Positions 1-11,232 of a DNA stretch of 64,000 nucleotides are shown here, in pieces. Origin of the DNA: Neoscytalidium dimidiatum (taxonomy: Eukaryota; Ascomycota; Dothideomycetes; Botryosphaeriales; Botryosphaeriaceae); assembly GCA_037367355.1 (NCBI GenBank), contig CM074696.1:930001-994000 (forward strand), read 5' to 3'. The position numbers and the translations under genes were made by a program. The notes below the pieces were generated by a model, which was given only the letters and a program-made list of their open reading frames with translations, searched no databases and was not told the DNA's origin. The stretch's first letter is position 1; each line of letters opens with the position of its first letter.

Positions 1-812
1 AGGAAGGAATACAGTATACTGGAAGGAAAGGCTGGTTGGTAAGGAATGTGCAGAAAGTCAGGTCGGACTTTTCTGTCGCCCAATAACTTCGCGAGCGTCC
101 GTGCGGCGCGGCGTTGATTTTTATACGCTTATCGCCCTTGCGTCGGGTAAGTCCCCGGCGCCGCTGCATTCTACCGTCCACCGGGTTAGAAAAGGTGCAA
201 TCTCGGTCGGTCAGGCGAGCATCCTCCGCAGAGCTCCCGCGCTTCCTGTCCGCTTTGTCAATCCGTCCAAGTCGCCCGTGGCACCACTGTGCGTCTTTGC
301 TCGTCCACGGTGGCGTTTGCGCCCAACCGCTGGGGCGGTCCACGCTTCTTCCATATACAGAAACCAACGCAAACCAAGCAAGGATATGCGAAAGTGATCA
401 AGGCATACTATTGGATAGAATACTGCCAAAGTCATGCCGGCGCAAAGCTTCCGCTCATGTTTAAATAACCTGCGCAGATCCCCTGCATGTGCTATGCTCG
501 AAAAACAAATATTGAATTCATGAAATATTTCCGCCGAGCCGTTTTCTTTTGCGCATTGCCAAAGGAGCGTCCCGATGTCATCATGCCTTTCCGACGTCAA
601 TCTTCATCAACAGGAGGAGACCGCCTTGTATTGAACATTCCGCCCCGCCAATTGATGGGTATATCTTTGTCGTTAATTCGTAAGCCGTTATTCGTGAACA
701 TGTAAGTATATGGAATGAAATGCTCGAAGAAAGATCACGCTATGCTGAAGTCGCTTAACGGATCCCAATAGTCGGGAATGTGTCAATGAATGCTTCACAG
801 TCTGCGCAATGG
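1..812. other. Left-edge region without a recognised gene
   Basis: Open frames of up to about 130 codons occur on both strands, but they overlap each other in antisense and show no family motif, splice structure or start context that I trust. I see no RNA gene. The right part is probably the 3' flank of the minus-strand gene that ends at 813. Confidence 0.4.
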
Positions 813-2648
813 TTAGCATAGGGCCAGCAGGGGAAACCGTGTGAACTGACCTTGCCGCAATTTGAAGCGCAGCTCAAAACGACCATCTCTGCCTCTGGGC
901 GGCGAGTAATTGTCGCAGAAGACGTATGGGTGAAGAGTGCTCAAAGAAAGAATCCTCGGGCCTACACGGCGCATCCATCCATCGAGGCCGATATACGGCG
1001 TCACAAACGCTGTCCATATCGGCGTCTTCTGCATGGGGCCCCGGCGAGCTGTTGCCTCGAAACGGACAGCACCGGTATTCCTGTCCTTGAATACCCGGAA
1101 GGCATGAAGGTAGCGGTCATCCTCTATTTCTGCCGAGAATTCCATATCCTCGCCGTTTTGGAAGTAGTCCTCGACGTTAAGAGGGCTGTCAACACCATCT
1201 TGCCGTTTCAATGCCACGGCAGTGCAAAAGAACAGGACCATCCTTTCGTAGAAAGTGAAACGAAGGTTTGCCCAAAGGTCCAGGCGGTTGCCGTCAAACT
1301 GGTTGCCTCTGGACAACTGCAGACAGGTACCAACACGCCGAATGTTCAAAGAAGTAAGCGGAATACAATGGCGGTAGCGTCGGCCAAGTCGATCTTTGGT
1401 GAGGAACAGAAGTCTTGCGCGATGATCTGTTGGTCGCCAGTATAGCCGCACAAACGCATCTGCTGCATCAAATGGCCTTATTGAATTAGCAGGTTGGTTT
1501 CGCAGTGAAGAAGGCTACTTACTGCTCAACCACCTTGAGGAAGCCTTCACCCCAGAGCCTATTCACTGCCTCAGGGATGTCCCTTCCAAGACATCTCGTT
1601 CTGGCCATCGTGTTAGTACAACGTGTGGCATTCGATCTCTGCGGATCTTACGGTTGGCCCAGATTCCCGCGGAACGGCGTCATTGGGTGCAATCCATCAA
1701 AAATTTTATTTGCCCAGTGGATTGGACTATATGAGCCGTTAGAATCCAGACTCGGGGACGTCGGAAACGAGGCATAGGTCTCGAAGGAGGAATTGGAAAA
1801 CGTCGGCGAAAGAGGTGCCTGAGGCGCTGCTGGTGGAGGCGCAAACATTTCGTCACTGTCCCAATCATCCGAGCTTGTGTTTGGGGACTGGTGCATATAT
1901 GGTGGATTTGCACGCAGGGGAGGCCTGGCTGCGGGTATTCTAGGCTGCGCTGGTGGAGACCCTATTTACGTATCAGCCTCGTACGAATGGCATTTTTATT
2001 TTCTTTTCTCTCTTTCAAGGGTCCGCGGATAGGCAACCGTGTGTAAGATCAGGCGTGACTCCCGTGCTGACTGCAAGCTAGGCCATCAAAGAGGGGTGCC
2101 ATTTACCGTAACGGTCCGTGTCTAGGGTCAATTGTCGTGCTTTGAGGCTTTTGATAACTACCGCTACCTCATGTACGTCTTCAAGCAGTCCCTCTCTAGC
2201 TACTGTAAGCATCCGCACCACGGAGCAGGGAAGTTTAGTCATACCCTTGCACGATATCGCAAAGGCCGACAGCGAGATCCTGGTATGCCACGAGACGGCC
2301 GCTGAACGACCGCCCTTCCCGTCCGAAATGCGCGCAGAGGTGTTCATACGCACGACGTGGGTTTGCTTGAGCTCTGCTGCCGAAGAGGTCGGATTTGACT
2401 GTCTCCAGCGTCATGTCCATGCTATTGCACAGCAAATCAAGCTCGCGGGTGACTTTGGCAGCTGCACGACGGTTTACGCGACGGGTGGTGAGCTCGTCCA
2501 GACGCCTCAGCTCCGCACTGATGGCGAACAGGGCGCTGATGTGGGCCAGAAGATCGCGGTCGTAGCCGGGAACATTGTCGACAAAGATCTGCAGGCCGGA
2601 CGCCACGTCCTCGGCCTCCTTGGAGAGGTCAAGCAGCGACCAGTCCAT
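813..2648 (-). CDS. Conserved-looking fungal protein of unknown function (4 exons)
   Basis: I do not recognise a domain. Four exons join in phase on the minus strand: 2648-2245, 2195-2107, 1961-1652 and 1476-813. They give a product of about 488 residues. The second junction uses the acceptor CTAG at 2199-2196, because using the earlier CAG would create a stop. The last junction uses AAG at 1478-1477, just downstream of a TGCTAAT branch-like site. The N-terminal 165 residues look helical and charged, in the style of fungal N-terminal helical domains of incompatibility or STAND-like proteins. A central stretch (about 170-265) is rich in Pro and Ser and contains SSDDWDSDEMF. The C-terminal 220 residues alternate hydrophobic and basic segments with many aromatic residues, suggesting a beta-rich domain. 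No signal peptide or membrane segment is evident. The 175-nt last intron is long for this locus and could hide a small exon. Confidence 0.6.
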
Positions 2649-3639
2649 TGCGCATGGCGTGACGAGCGAGAGGGGCAGAGAGCGGGAGTTTGTGTAGCGG
2701 GGAAGCTAAAACAACGTTCGTGCTCCGCTCCGTCATGAAAGAGGATTGATGAGCGCGCTCAGCGACGCTCTGGAAGAAGTCCGGGGCAATTGAACTGCGG
2801 CACAAGAGGTGAGCAGCGCCGCGGCCGGCCGCGCGACTGCTGAGGCTCTACCGCAGTTTGATGAGCTGTCAATGGCAGGGCAGGCCAATCGAAAGCCACC
2901 GCATGCGCATCCTACCCGCATGCCGCTGATCCCACGAACGTGACCATCGGGCGCAATCAAACCATCCAAGAGCCCTCTGCATGACAATGCATCTCTTGTG
3001 TCTTGACCCGAGCCCGAGCCATGGCCATTGGCGGCATCGCCAGCGAGCAGGGTTAAGCCGTCCATCTCTGAGCCGACATCTTCGGCTGCCGCTATCGGGA
3101 TGATCGCCGCTGCAGTGTTGCCTAGAGAGACATGCAGTCCGGCTCGTCGGGGCCTCCGTCAAGCGCGCGTCGACAACTGCGAAGGGCGCCGCGCCGTGCA
3201 TTCGCACGGCTTCTCCAGTCGCAGAGTGGCGTAGACGCGCATGCTTGCCCGCGAGTGTGCTGGCAAGACCTGATAAGACGAGACGAATCGAGCGAGCCAT
3301 CGGACGCAATCCGGCCTCTGAACGGACGAATGGTAGCATGGGGTGCCATAGCTAGCAGTACGGCTTGTAAGATAGCGACAGAAGACGTCGGAGGACGTCC
3401 AGCAGCTTTATATACGTGATGGATGCCTACATTTGTGATTGCAAGTCCGCCTTGCGCTCCGCCTCACTCCCACAAGGCCGGGCTGCGCCACCGCGGCAAG
3501 GTATTCGTGCAATCGCTGTCCAAGCGCCCTCCTTCATGAGTACAGTACCGCCCCAAGAACGACCGTAAGCACACCAAGATGTGGGCGGATGCTGAGATTG
3601 ATTGGTCACCTCCGGTACACGCACGTGGTGTGTCTCGGA
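2649..3639. other. Intergenic, no recognised gene
   Basis: Overlapping antisense open frames lie around 2733-3420 on both strands. They are typical of GC-rich DNA and none shows a family motif. The left part should contain the promoter of the minus-strand gene starting at 2648, and the right part the 3' flank of riboflavin synthase. Confidence 0.4.
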
Positions 3640-4462
3640 TCACTTGCCAATAGCCTTCAACCGCTCATCCACCAGCCTGGTGACCATCTTTTCCAGAATG
3701 GCAATCTCGCCATTTGCCTTGTCCTCAAAATAGCCGACCACACTCTTCTCGACGTACTTGCCGACCTGGTCAACCTCTACGTTGACCTCTTCCCCAGGCT
3801 GCTTCGCCGCCGTGACAACCTTCTCCTGCGTATAGGCGATGAGCATGACCTCCCACCAGCCGTCCGGCCCATCTTGCACCTTTGTCACAGTCAAGCTTGC
3901 GCCATCTATCGTGACGTATCCCTTCTCGACAATGTACCTCAGGATAGTCTTGTCGCGCGGCTGGAAGCGAAATGTCTTTGCGTTGCCGTCGGGCGTGACG
4001 GATAGGATGGTCGCAACGGTGTCGACATGGCCCTGAACGAAGTGACCACCCATCCGGGTCGAAGCTGAGACAGCGCGCTCCAAGTTGACGTTAGAGCCCT
4101 GCTTGAGAGAGCCAAGGTTGGTGCGGCGGAGCGTCTCGGGAGCGACGCCCACCTTGAAGGAGGACTTGTCGAACTCGGTGACGGTCAGGCAGGTGCCTGC
4201 GAAGCGTCAACATGAGCACAACAGGCTAACTAGAAGTACTCTTGCTGACCATTGACACTGATGCTGTCACCCAGGTGCGCATCGACCAAAATTTCCTCGG
4301 CGCCGGTGATGGTCAGAGAGGTCCCGCCCCCGCCGCTGGCGGTGTCATCCTGCTTCTCCAGCGCGGAGACGGCTGGAAGGATTAGCGAAGCTCGAGGAAT
4401 AAGTCATGTCACAGTCTGGTGTGCTGCTTACTGCCAATGATCTCGACGATGCCGGTGAACAT
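3640..4462 (-). CDS. RIB5: Riboflavin synthase (alpha subunit type)
   Basis: It dismutates two molecules of 6,7-dimethyl-8-ribityllumazine to riboflavin, the last step of vitamin B2 synthesis, in the cytosol. Three exons fit: 4462-4432, 4372-4250 and 4196-3640, giving 236 residues, the usual family length. The first exon encodes only MFTGIVEIIG plus part of a codon, and MFTGI is the near-invariant start of this family. Two lumazine-binding repeats follow: the first carries LGDSISVNGTCLTV and NLGSLKQGSNVNLERA, and the second GGHFVQGHVD and DGASLTV. The C-terminal helix (EKMVTRLVDERLKAIGK) is the trimerisation-type tail. The gene is divergent from the CoA-transferase at 4657, with 194 bp between start codons. 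All key family motifs are present and nothing looks broken. Confidence 0.95.
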
Positions 4463-4656
4463 GATGAGAATGCTTGTGGCTTGGGGAAAAGAGGGACGGA
4501 ACGCCGACGATCGCACTGTGACGCAGCAGCCTCGGCCCAAGCTCCCCCGGTCAGCCATCGGCTTGCCGCGGGGCTACGAGCGTCTCGCCTCTCCACCACT
4601 CTCGAGCTCCATCGTCCTGAAGCTAAGGCCGTGAGAAGCGTCGGAGAACCGCAAGA
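4463..4656. promoter_or_regulatory. Divergent promoter between RIB5 and the CoA-transferase
   Basis: Only 194 bp separate the two inferred start codons, so both promoters must share this stretch or reach into the neighbouring genes. I see no clear TATA box. This is inferred from layout alone. Confidence 0.5.
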
Positions 4657-6418
4657 ATGTCGCAAATCATTGCCCGAGCTTCGATAGGCCGATCTATTCG
4701 CAAGCAATTCGCTTTGGTAAATTACAATGGCCCGAGAAACAGGGCCTTGGCAACTGCTGGAGCTGCAGAAGCCGCGACTCTTCCCTTGGCCGGCATTCGC
4801 GTTCTAGACATGACTAGAGTTCTCGCTGGAGTTAGTCTCGTTTTCACGATTTCAAATCAACAAAGTCACTGATCGTTCTGAATAGCCTTACTGTACACAA
4901 ATTCTGGGCGACTTAGGGTATGCCGGCCTGAGGCACCCAGTACGAGCCACCTCCATTGAGGTAGTCAGCTCCAGGTTATGCAGATGCTGATGATACAAAT
5001 CGAGCAGAGCCGAAGTTATCAAAATTGAACATCCTGTTCGAGGAGATGACACAAGAGCATGGGGTCCGCCGTATGCGAAATATACCTCCGATGACACTCA
5101 CGGACCCGGTGAATCCGCTTACTTTCTCTCGGTAAGCTTGAATTCTGCCACAGGAACCCATACCGCTAACCAAACTTTAGGTCAATCGCAACAAAAAATC
5201 TCTAGGCTTGTCTTTTGCTCACCCCGCAGGCGTGGAAATCCTCCACAAGTTGGCAAAGGATTGCGACGTTCTTGTGGAGAACTATCTTCCCGGGGCGCTT
5301 AAGAAGTATGCAATGGATTACGAGAGCGTCTCGAAAATCAACCCTGGTTTGATTTATGCAAGTATCACCGGTTATGGACAGACAGGCCCTTACAGCAACC
5401 GTGCCGGATACGATGTCATGGTCGAAGCGTAAGTCGTCCAGCTTGCTAACCTTGATTTCAAGATCATATCTGAACAACTTTCTCTTGTACAGAGAGATGG
5501 GCTTAATGCATATTACGGGCTCAAGGGATGGACCTCCCGTGAAAGTCGGTGTAGCAGTCACAGACCTGACCACGGGACTCTACACTTCAAACTCAGTCAT
5601 GGCGGCCCTGATTGGCCGAGGAAGAACTGGCAAAGGACAGCATATCGACGTTGCGCTCAGTGATTGCCAAGTTGCGACATTAGCAAACATTGCCAGCTCA
5701 GCTCTGATCAGCGGGAAAAAGGACTCAGGCAGATGGGGCACTGCACATCGTAGGTGCAAGTTCCAAGCTCCGCTTCGACGAATTACTGATGCGCCGCAGC
5801 GTCGATCGTGCCGTACAAGGCTTTCAAGACCGCAGACGGTGATATTCTCCTCGGTGGCGGTAATGATCGACTGTACGGGATCTTGGTTGAGCGAATTGGA
5901 AAGCCAGAATGGGCTAAGGATGAAAGGTTCGTGACCAATGCTCTTAGGGTGAAGAACAGAGACCTGCTTGAAGAGATGATCGAAAAAGAAACGATAAAGA
6001 AAACGACTCAAGAATGGCTGGAAATACTGGAGGGCTGCGGAATGCCCTATGCTGCCATCAACGACATCCAGGGGACTTTGAGTCACGAACATGGTATGTT
6101 TCTAGTCGTATTCTCGAAAGGTGCAATAGGAGAGGAACTGAACGCCTAACAGTCCTTGCGCGAAACATGGTTGCTGAGGTGGAGCATCCAAAGTGCGGGC
6201 CGATCAAACTGGTCAACACTCCTGTCAAATACTCATTTTCTGAGCCGAGCATTCGCACCCCTCCCCCAACGCTCGGTAAGTTCTGACGTCAAAAATTCCA
6301 CTGGGCACAAGTTAACAGACCGGACCCAGGCCAACACACAGATGAGGTTCTCAAAGGCTTGGTCGGCATGAGTGAGTCGGATATCGCAAGCCTACGGAGC
6401 GAAGGCGTGGTTGCCTGA
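4657..6418 (+). CDS. Class III CoA-transferase, mitochondrial (SUGCT-like)
   Basis: Likely a CaiB/BaiF-family enzyme that moves CoA between succinyl-CoA or hydroxymethylglutaryl-CoA and dicarboxylates such as glutarate. Eight exons join in phase: 4657-4830, 4886-4917, 5008-5131, 5181-5428, 5493-5749, 5800-6093, 6153-6275 and 6330-6418, giving 446 residues. The first about 35 residues are basic and hydroxylated without acids, as in a mitochondrial presequence. Family landmarks are [20 protein letters not shown] near residue 42, EVIKIEHP, the NRNKKS segment, LVENYLPG, and [13 protein letters not shown] with the family's conserved tract before the GYD motif. The C-terminus ([28 protein letters not shown]) is typical of the SUGCT branch. 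A catalytic Asp is expected in this family around the [14 protein letters not shown] region, but I did not map it with certainty. Every intron has GT-AG ends. The substrate is inferred. Confidence 0.9.
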
Positions 6419-6564
6419 ACCGAAGGATTCTCTTGGTTCGTTTCCCGTATGCAAAGTCAGTCAGCGCTCGGGACGGAACGGCGGGCAGGTGCGGCAGCGG
6501 TACATGGATGCAGTCCAAGGGAGATCGAGCGGCGCAGGGAACCCCACGAACCTCGGATGCGCAG

Positions 6565-6603
6565 AGGCCTGGCGCGGAGGCCTGGCGCGGAGGCCTGGCG
6601 CGG
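6565..6603. repeat. Perfect 13-bp tandem repeat, three copies
   Basis: The unit AGGCCTGGCGCGG is repeated three times without a mismatch at 6565-6577, 6578-6590 and 6591-6603. It lies between the CoA-transferase stop and the PHD-protein start, so it is in a 3' or 5' untranslated or intergenic position. Confidence 0.95.
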
Positions 6604-6854
6604 AGCAGATTTTGCGGATAAGGTAGCATTCCTGTAGAAAGACGCAGAGCAGCGAAGTGGCAGACGTGCATGTCCAGCGATGCCAAGTGCAGGGAAGTGG
6701 AGCAGGCAGCGGAAAGATGCCGGCCCCTGCGCGGTGGAGTGGTAAGCTCTCAACGCAGCTCGTCTGCGCAAACACCCAGACCTCCGCAGCAGACAGCCAG
6801 CTCGCATGCATCCATAGCCCTAGCACTCCCGTCGCACTCTTCACACGGGCCCGA

Positions 6855-8621
6855 ATGTCGCTCGAACAGTCGCCCGGCGCCCCTGCGCCCGCCAATGCCC
6901 CCGCGAACCAGAACAACGGTCAGCCCAGCGACTCTGCGCATGCCGCTGCCCGTCCATGGCCCGCCGCATCCAGCGCCAGCGCCAGCGCCAGCACCACCAC
7001 CACGACGCTGCACGCCCTGAAGCCTGCCTCTGCTGTTTCCACCGCATCCGCGACCACCTCCCTCGCGTCCCTCGCGTCGCCCGTATCCCTGTCACGAATA
7101 CCTTCGGGCTTTTCCGCTTCCACCGAGGAGATCTTGCGGCGCGTCAGCGCGAATGCCTCAGCGCATGTTGGCACTCCGGGATACGAGGCCGCGCGCGAGC
7201 AGGTCTTGAAGAGCATGGTCACCAGCGACAAGATTCCCACTCCGCCGCCTATTTCTACAAACAAAAGAGCAGCTCGCGGTGGCTCCAAGGCTGCTCTGAC
7301 AAGCTCGTCAACGCCGCGGCCAGAGAGTACTGTCGGTGCGGGGGAGAGCAGCGCAACCCCCGCTTCAGCTGCCAGCGTGACATCTGCCAGAGGACGAGGC
7401 AACGGCAGGGCGCGTGGGCGCGGTGGATCAAGAGGTGGCAAGAGGAAGAGGGCAGACACGCCGGACAGTGAGGTGAGCTTGCTGTTCCGTTGGGCCGTGG
7501 CACCATCTAACTGTCCTACTCTTCTTAGGACGATTCAGATATCTCCTCATCCTATACTCCGCTTCCTACCAAGACAAAGTCCGGCCGCAATGTCACGAAG
7601 CCGACGCAGTTCACGCCTGTCCTCCCATCTCCTTCGACCACCACCAGAAAGAAGCGCACGCATCGGCGCCCCACCGAAGCGAGTGTTTGCAAAGTGTGCC
7701 AACGAGGCCATAGCCCCATAAGCAACATGATAGTATTCTGCGATGGATGTAATTCAGGTTACCACCAATACTGCCACCACCCGCCCATTGACAGAGAGGT
7801 TGTACAGGTTGCCGAGAAGGAGTGGTTCTGTGGTGCTTGCGTCGCTTTGAGAAAGAAGCAAGACGACGCGCTACTAAACTTGAATGATCTCGTACCGGGC
7901 AGGAATTTAGGCAGAGAAGAAGTCGGTCAATTGAGCGCATCAAAGTCACTGTATATACTGACACATATACTAGAAACGAGCATACTTCTCAACGCTATCA
8001 GCAGCAAAACTCACAGAGCTGTTACTGCACGCTACCGACATACATCCAGACCTCGCGATCTTCGCACCAAACGCACGCAGCCTAGCTGGCGCCTCAGGAG
8101 GAGCCATAGCAAGGCCAGTGGCCGCGAACGCCACGAGCAACGCCACAGCCGACGGCATCACCGTCCAACCCAACCATACCTCGTCTCTCACCAATAACGT
8201 CTTCAACGCAAATGACATCCACGCGCAAACCATAAATCCCGCAAAAACAACTTCGATACCCCCACCCTCCACCATCGCCGTCTCCAACGCCGCAACGCCC
8301 CTCCAATCATCCATAACATCCACCTCCCTCAATGCAAACCACTCCCCCTCAACTGTCCTCGCACCCGACCCGGACGGTGCCGACGATGATGACCCGTACG
8401 GCGACGGCTATGACTCGGACCCGCCCGCCCACTACCCCAAGCCCGGCCACGGCCTGGCGCGCACCCTGCGCCCGGAGAGCGAGGACTTGCAGTGGCTGGT
8501 CGACGACAACCTCGAGGTCTTTAGCCACGTCTACACGAACGACAGCCAATCCGGATTAAACGGATTTGGAGCGGACGGCGCGATCGATTTGGGTGGCACT
8601 GAGACGGCCGCAGGGCCGTGA
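6855..8621 (+). CDS. PHD-finger chromatin protein
   Basis: Probably a nuclear reader of histone tails. Three exons: 6855-7472, 7529-7921 and 7974-8621, giving 552 residues. The N-terminal 200 residues are Ala/Ser/Pro-rich and end in a basic RG-rich stretch (ARGRGNGRARGRGGSRGGKR) that resembles a nuclear localisation or RNA/DNA-contacting tail. The single PHD finger (about residues 259-310) has the C4HC3 order: CKVC, CDGC, YHQYC with the His ligand, and WFCGAC. The downstream block KRAYFSTLSAAKLTELLLHATDIHPDLAIF looks like a conserved helical module. The C-terminus carries an acidic DGADDDDPYGDGYDSD run. The second intron starts with GTCGGT, a weak donor. It is required to keep phase, and a CTGAC branch site precedes its TAG acceptor. 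The ATG at 6855 was chosen because upstream codons in the same frame show no conservation-like features. Confidence 0.85.
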
Positions 8622-9547
8622 TGGTTAGGATCGCTGCCGTGACGGTTGTATGCTTTGTATGCTGGGGTGGGACAAGGGAAAAATGCATTAGATGGGGCAA
8701 TAGGCGGTGTTCATTTGCTTATTCATTTATTTTTGAAGGTATATCGGAGGTATGGGATCGTGATTAGGGGCGTTTTGAGGGAAGCTCCTGTTCCTTAGCG
8801 TTGTTTTGTTTTTCTCTCTTTTCTTTGCTTGTTGCAAGCTGGGAAATCAGATGGGTTCGAGAGGTCGAAAGCGCATGTTACATGTTTTTATGGATCAATA
8901 GTGGCCTTATCAGGCTGGCTTATATCGGCGTCTTTTAAATCTTTTTGTGTATCCGTCGTAGCTGACCTCCGCGACTATCTTCGTGGCCTTAGCTTGCTTA
9001 CATACAAAAGTTACAGAAGGCTCAGCAATCGGAATGGTTCGTAAGAAGGGAATTTTTCCTTAGCCGTAGCTGTGCTTGATATGTAACCCTCTCCCAAAAG
9101 TGCTCGTGGCTAATTTAGACTCGCGAGCAGGGTGTCACCAGCGAATCATTTGCATCATTCTTTTGGACAAAGGGCGAACGGAAATCAAACGGAACCGCGT
9201 GTCTAGACCATGGCGTGGTATGCTTATGGGGAAGGCGTGTTTGCGGCGAACAAAAGCTTAGATTCGGGGCATCGTAGACTCGTGGATGAACTGGTGAGTA
9301 ATGAAGAAAACTACATAGCCGAGTCCATGGGTACCGCCGGGGGCTAATCATAAGAGACGGTGTAGAAAGTTTAATGAGTCATCCGGACGGCACTGCCGGA
9401 ATATTTCGAGCAAATTGTCCAAATGGCCGCTTCGACTACCTGTGCGAATGTGTCTCTGCTGTTGTGATACTTCTGTGAACACGGACCATCGTATCCAAGC
9501 AAAAAAAGAAACTTTCCGATGTAGTCAGGCGCAGAATTGACCCAGAC
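8622..9547. other. Convergent intergenic region
   Basis: This is the 3' flank of the PHD gene and of the P450 gene, which converge here. The first 200 bp are T-rich, as expected for a 3' untranslated region. Short open frames show nothing recognisable. Confidence 0.5.
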
Positions 9548-11232
9548 TTAATCCACGCGCCGCTTAAAAAGGACTTTAGCCTGGGGGTCTGGATTGACCT
9601 ATGTGGATGCTAGTTAGTTTCATGGCGTTGTAGGGAAGCGGAGAGTGGGAAGGGCACATACCTGAGTGCCAAAGAAGAAGTTTTTGGGCCGTCCAGCCTC
9701 CTTGTCCACAGCTTGAAGGTCGTACTGTAGTAGAAGCTTCGATAATATTGTCTTGATCTCATTGCCGGCAAAGAAGCGGCCGGGGCAGGCGTGGCGACCC
9801 TGACCCCAGTGAAGGTAGTCAGGGTTCGAGGTGACAAATTGGTGCGAGTTCTTGTCGCCCTCGGCACGGAGGTTGTAGAAGCGGAGCGGGTCGAAGGTTT
9901 CCGGATTTGGGAAGACCAGCGGGTCGAAGTACATCTGCGAGCTGTCGATCTCGAAGATGGTCCCCTTCGGAAGGAAAGTACCGTCCGACAGAGTAATGTC
10001 GCGCAAGCAGTAGCGCTTAAAAGTCGTCAGGCCTGGCGGATTGAAGCGCTGAGACTCCTTCATGAAGCTGTCGAGCCTCTTCATCTTTGGCATTGTTTCC
10101 TTCTGATAGCCACCAGTCTCCTTCAGGACAGATTGTATCTCTTCTCGCAAGGCATGGATGTGTTGAGGATGCTCGATAAGGTCGTATACCATGTGGGTCA
10201 CGCTCATGGTGGTTGTGTGAATGGCGGCCATGGCGAGTTGCACCTGAACGTAGGCCTGGTCAGAGTAGTCTTTGGCCCACTCGGGGCTGGACTTCTGCTT
10301 CAGCCATTCCGTGAAGTCGTCTCTCTTGCTTTCAATCTCCTGACGCTCCTGCGATATAGGCGCCATAAATCGAATTGCCTCCTCGCGTACTTTGTAAAGT
10401 TCGCGTAATTCTGGGAGAAATCTGTGGACGAGAGGTCTCATCCACGGCTTCCACCGTTTGATCGCGCGTGATGCTTGAAAGGACTTGAGCGTGAACTTCA
10501 GACCGGAAGTTGGTTTTATTTTAGCGGGCCTTGTTCTTCAACATGATGAAGGAGCTTACATACGTCTTTCGAAAGCTGCAGCCAGCGAGGATTACGGCAC
10601 AACGGCTCACCAACAAAGACGCGCGCAGAAACCTCGGCGACAATGTCCAATAGCAACGAGTAAACAACGACTGGTGTCCAGTCATTGCAAGGAGGCATAA
10701 CTCTTTCTAGTGCCAAGTCGATTTCCTCAGAGATGACAGGCGCGAGGCGGGGGAGGCTTGGAGTGAGGTCCGCTTTGATGACATGGACAGCGATAGGAAC
10801 TTCTCTATCGGCAATGCCGCAATACTTGCCAGCCAAGAGCTTCTCAGTAGCCTTGCTGAAGCTGAGATAGTCATCGGGTAAGGCCTTGAGTTCGGCAGTA
10901 TACTTGCCGCTGAGAACGACGGTCTCGCTTCCGTCAGAGGTTGTCAACCGGTACATGGTAAGGCCGCCAGTTTTGATTTTCATATAGCCTTCCTTCAGAA
11001 GGGGCATTGCATCTAAGAGAAACTTCTTCTCGCGCTCCTTTTGGTCAAGGTGACCGGCAAGGAGTGGCGCTTGCAACTTTCCCCGCTGGAAAGAGAGTAA
11101 GACCAGGTATGAGAGGACCGCAGCGATAGCAGCAACGGAAAGCCAGGGAATATTTTCTAGGTCTCTGTAATCAGCCATCTTAGCCTGAAGGCTTCCAGGA
11201 AGTAAAGTTGGAAGGTTGCGAAGGCTCTCCAT
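9548..11232 (-). CDS. Cytochrome P450 monooxygenase (ent-kaurene-oxidase-like group)
   Basis: A haem-thiolate monooxygenase anchored to the ER. Three exons: 11232-10564, 10495-9662 and 9598-9548, giving 517 residues, a normal P450 length. A hydrophobic segment at about residues 30-48 (WLSVAAIAAVLSYLVLLSF) is the membrane anchor. The I-helix region reads AMAAIHTTTMSVTHMVYDL. The ExxR pair is in FMKESQRFNP, the PERF-like motif is PETFDPLRFY, and the haem loop is HWGQGRHACPGRFFA with the proximal Cys. The short last exon (VNPDPQAKVLFKRRVD) matches the usual tail of fungal P450s related to ent-kaurene oxidase (CYP68/CYP503 style). The K-helix Glu/Arg and the Cys ligand are intact. No terpene synthase, polyketide synthase or other biosynthetic core gene lies nearby, so the substrate is unknown. 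A TATATA element at 11361-11366 lies about 130 bp upstream. Confidence 0.9.

Noticed and set aside
2733..3420. Overlapping open frames of 65-156 codons on both strands
   Set aside because: They mirror each other in antisense, have Arg/Ser/Ala-rich compositional translations, and show no motif or splice logic.
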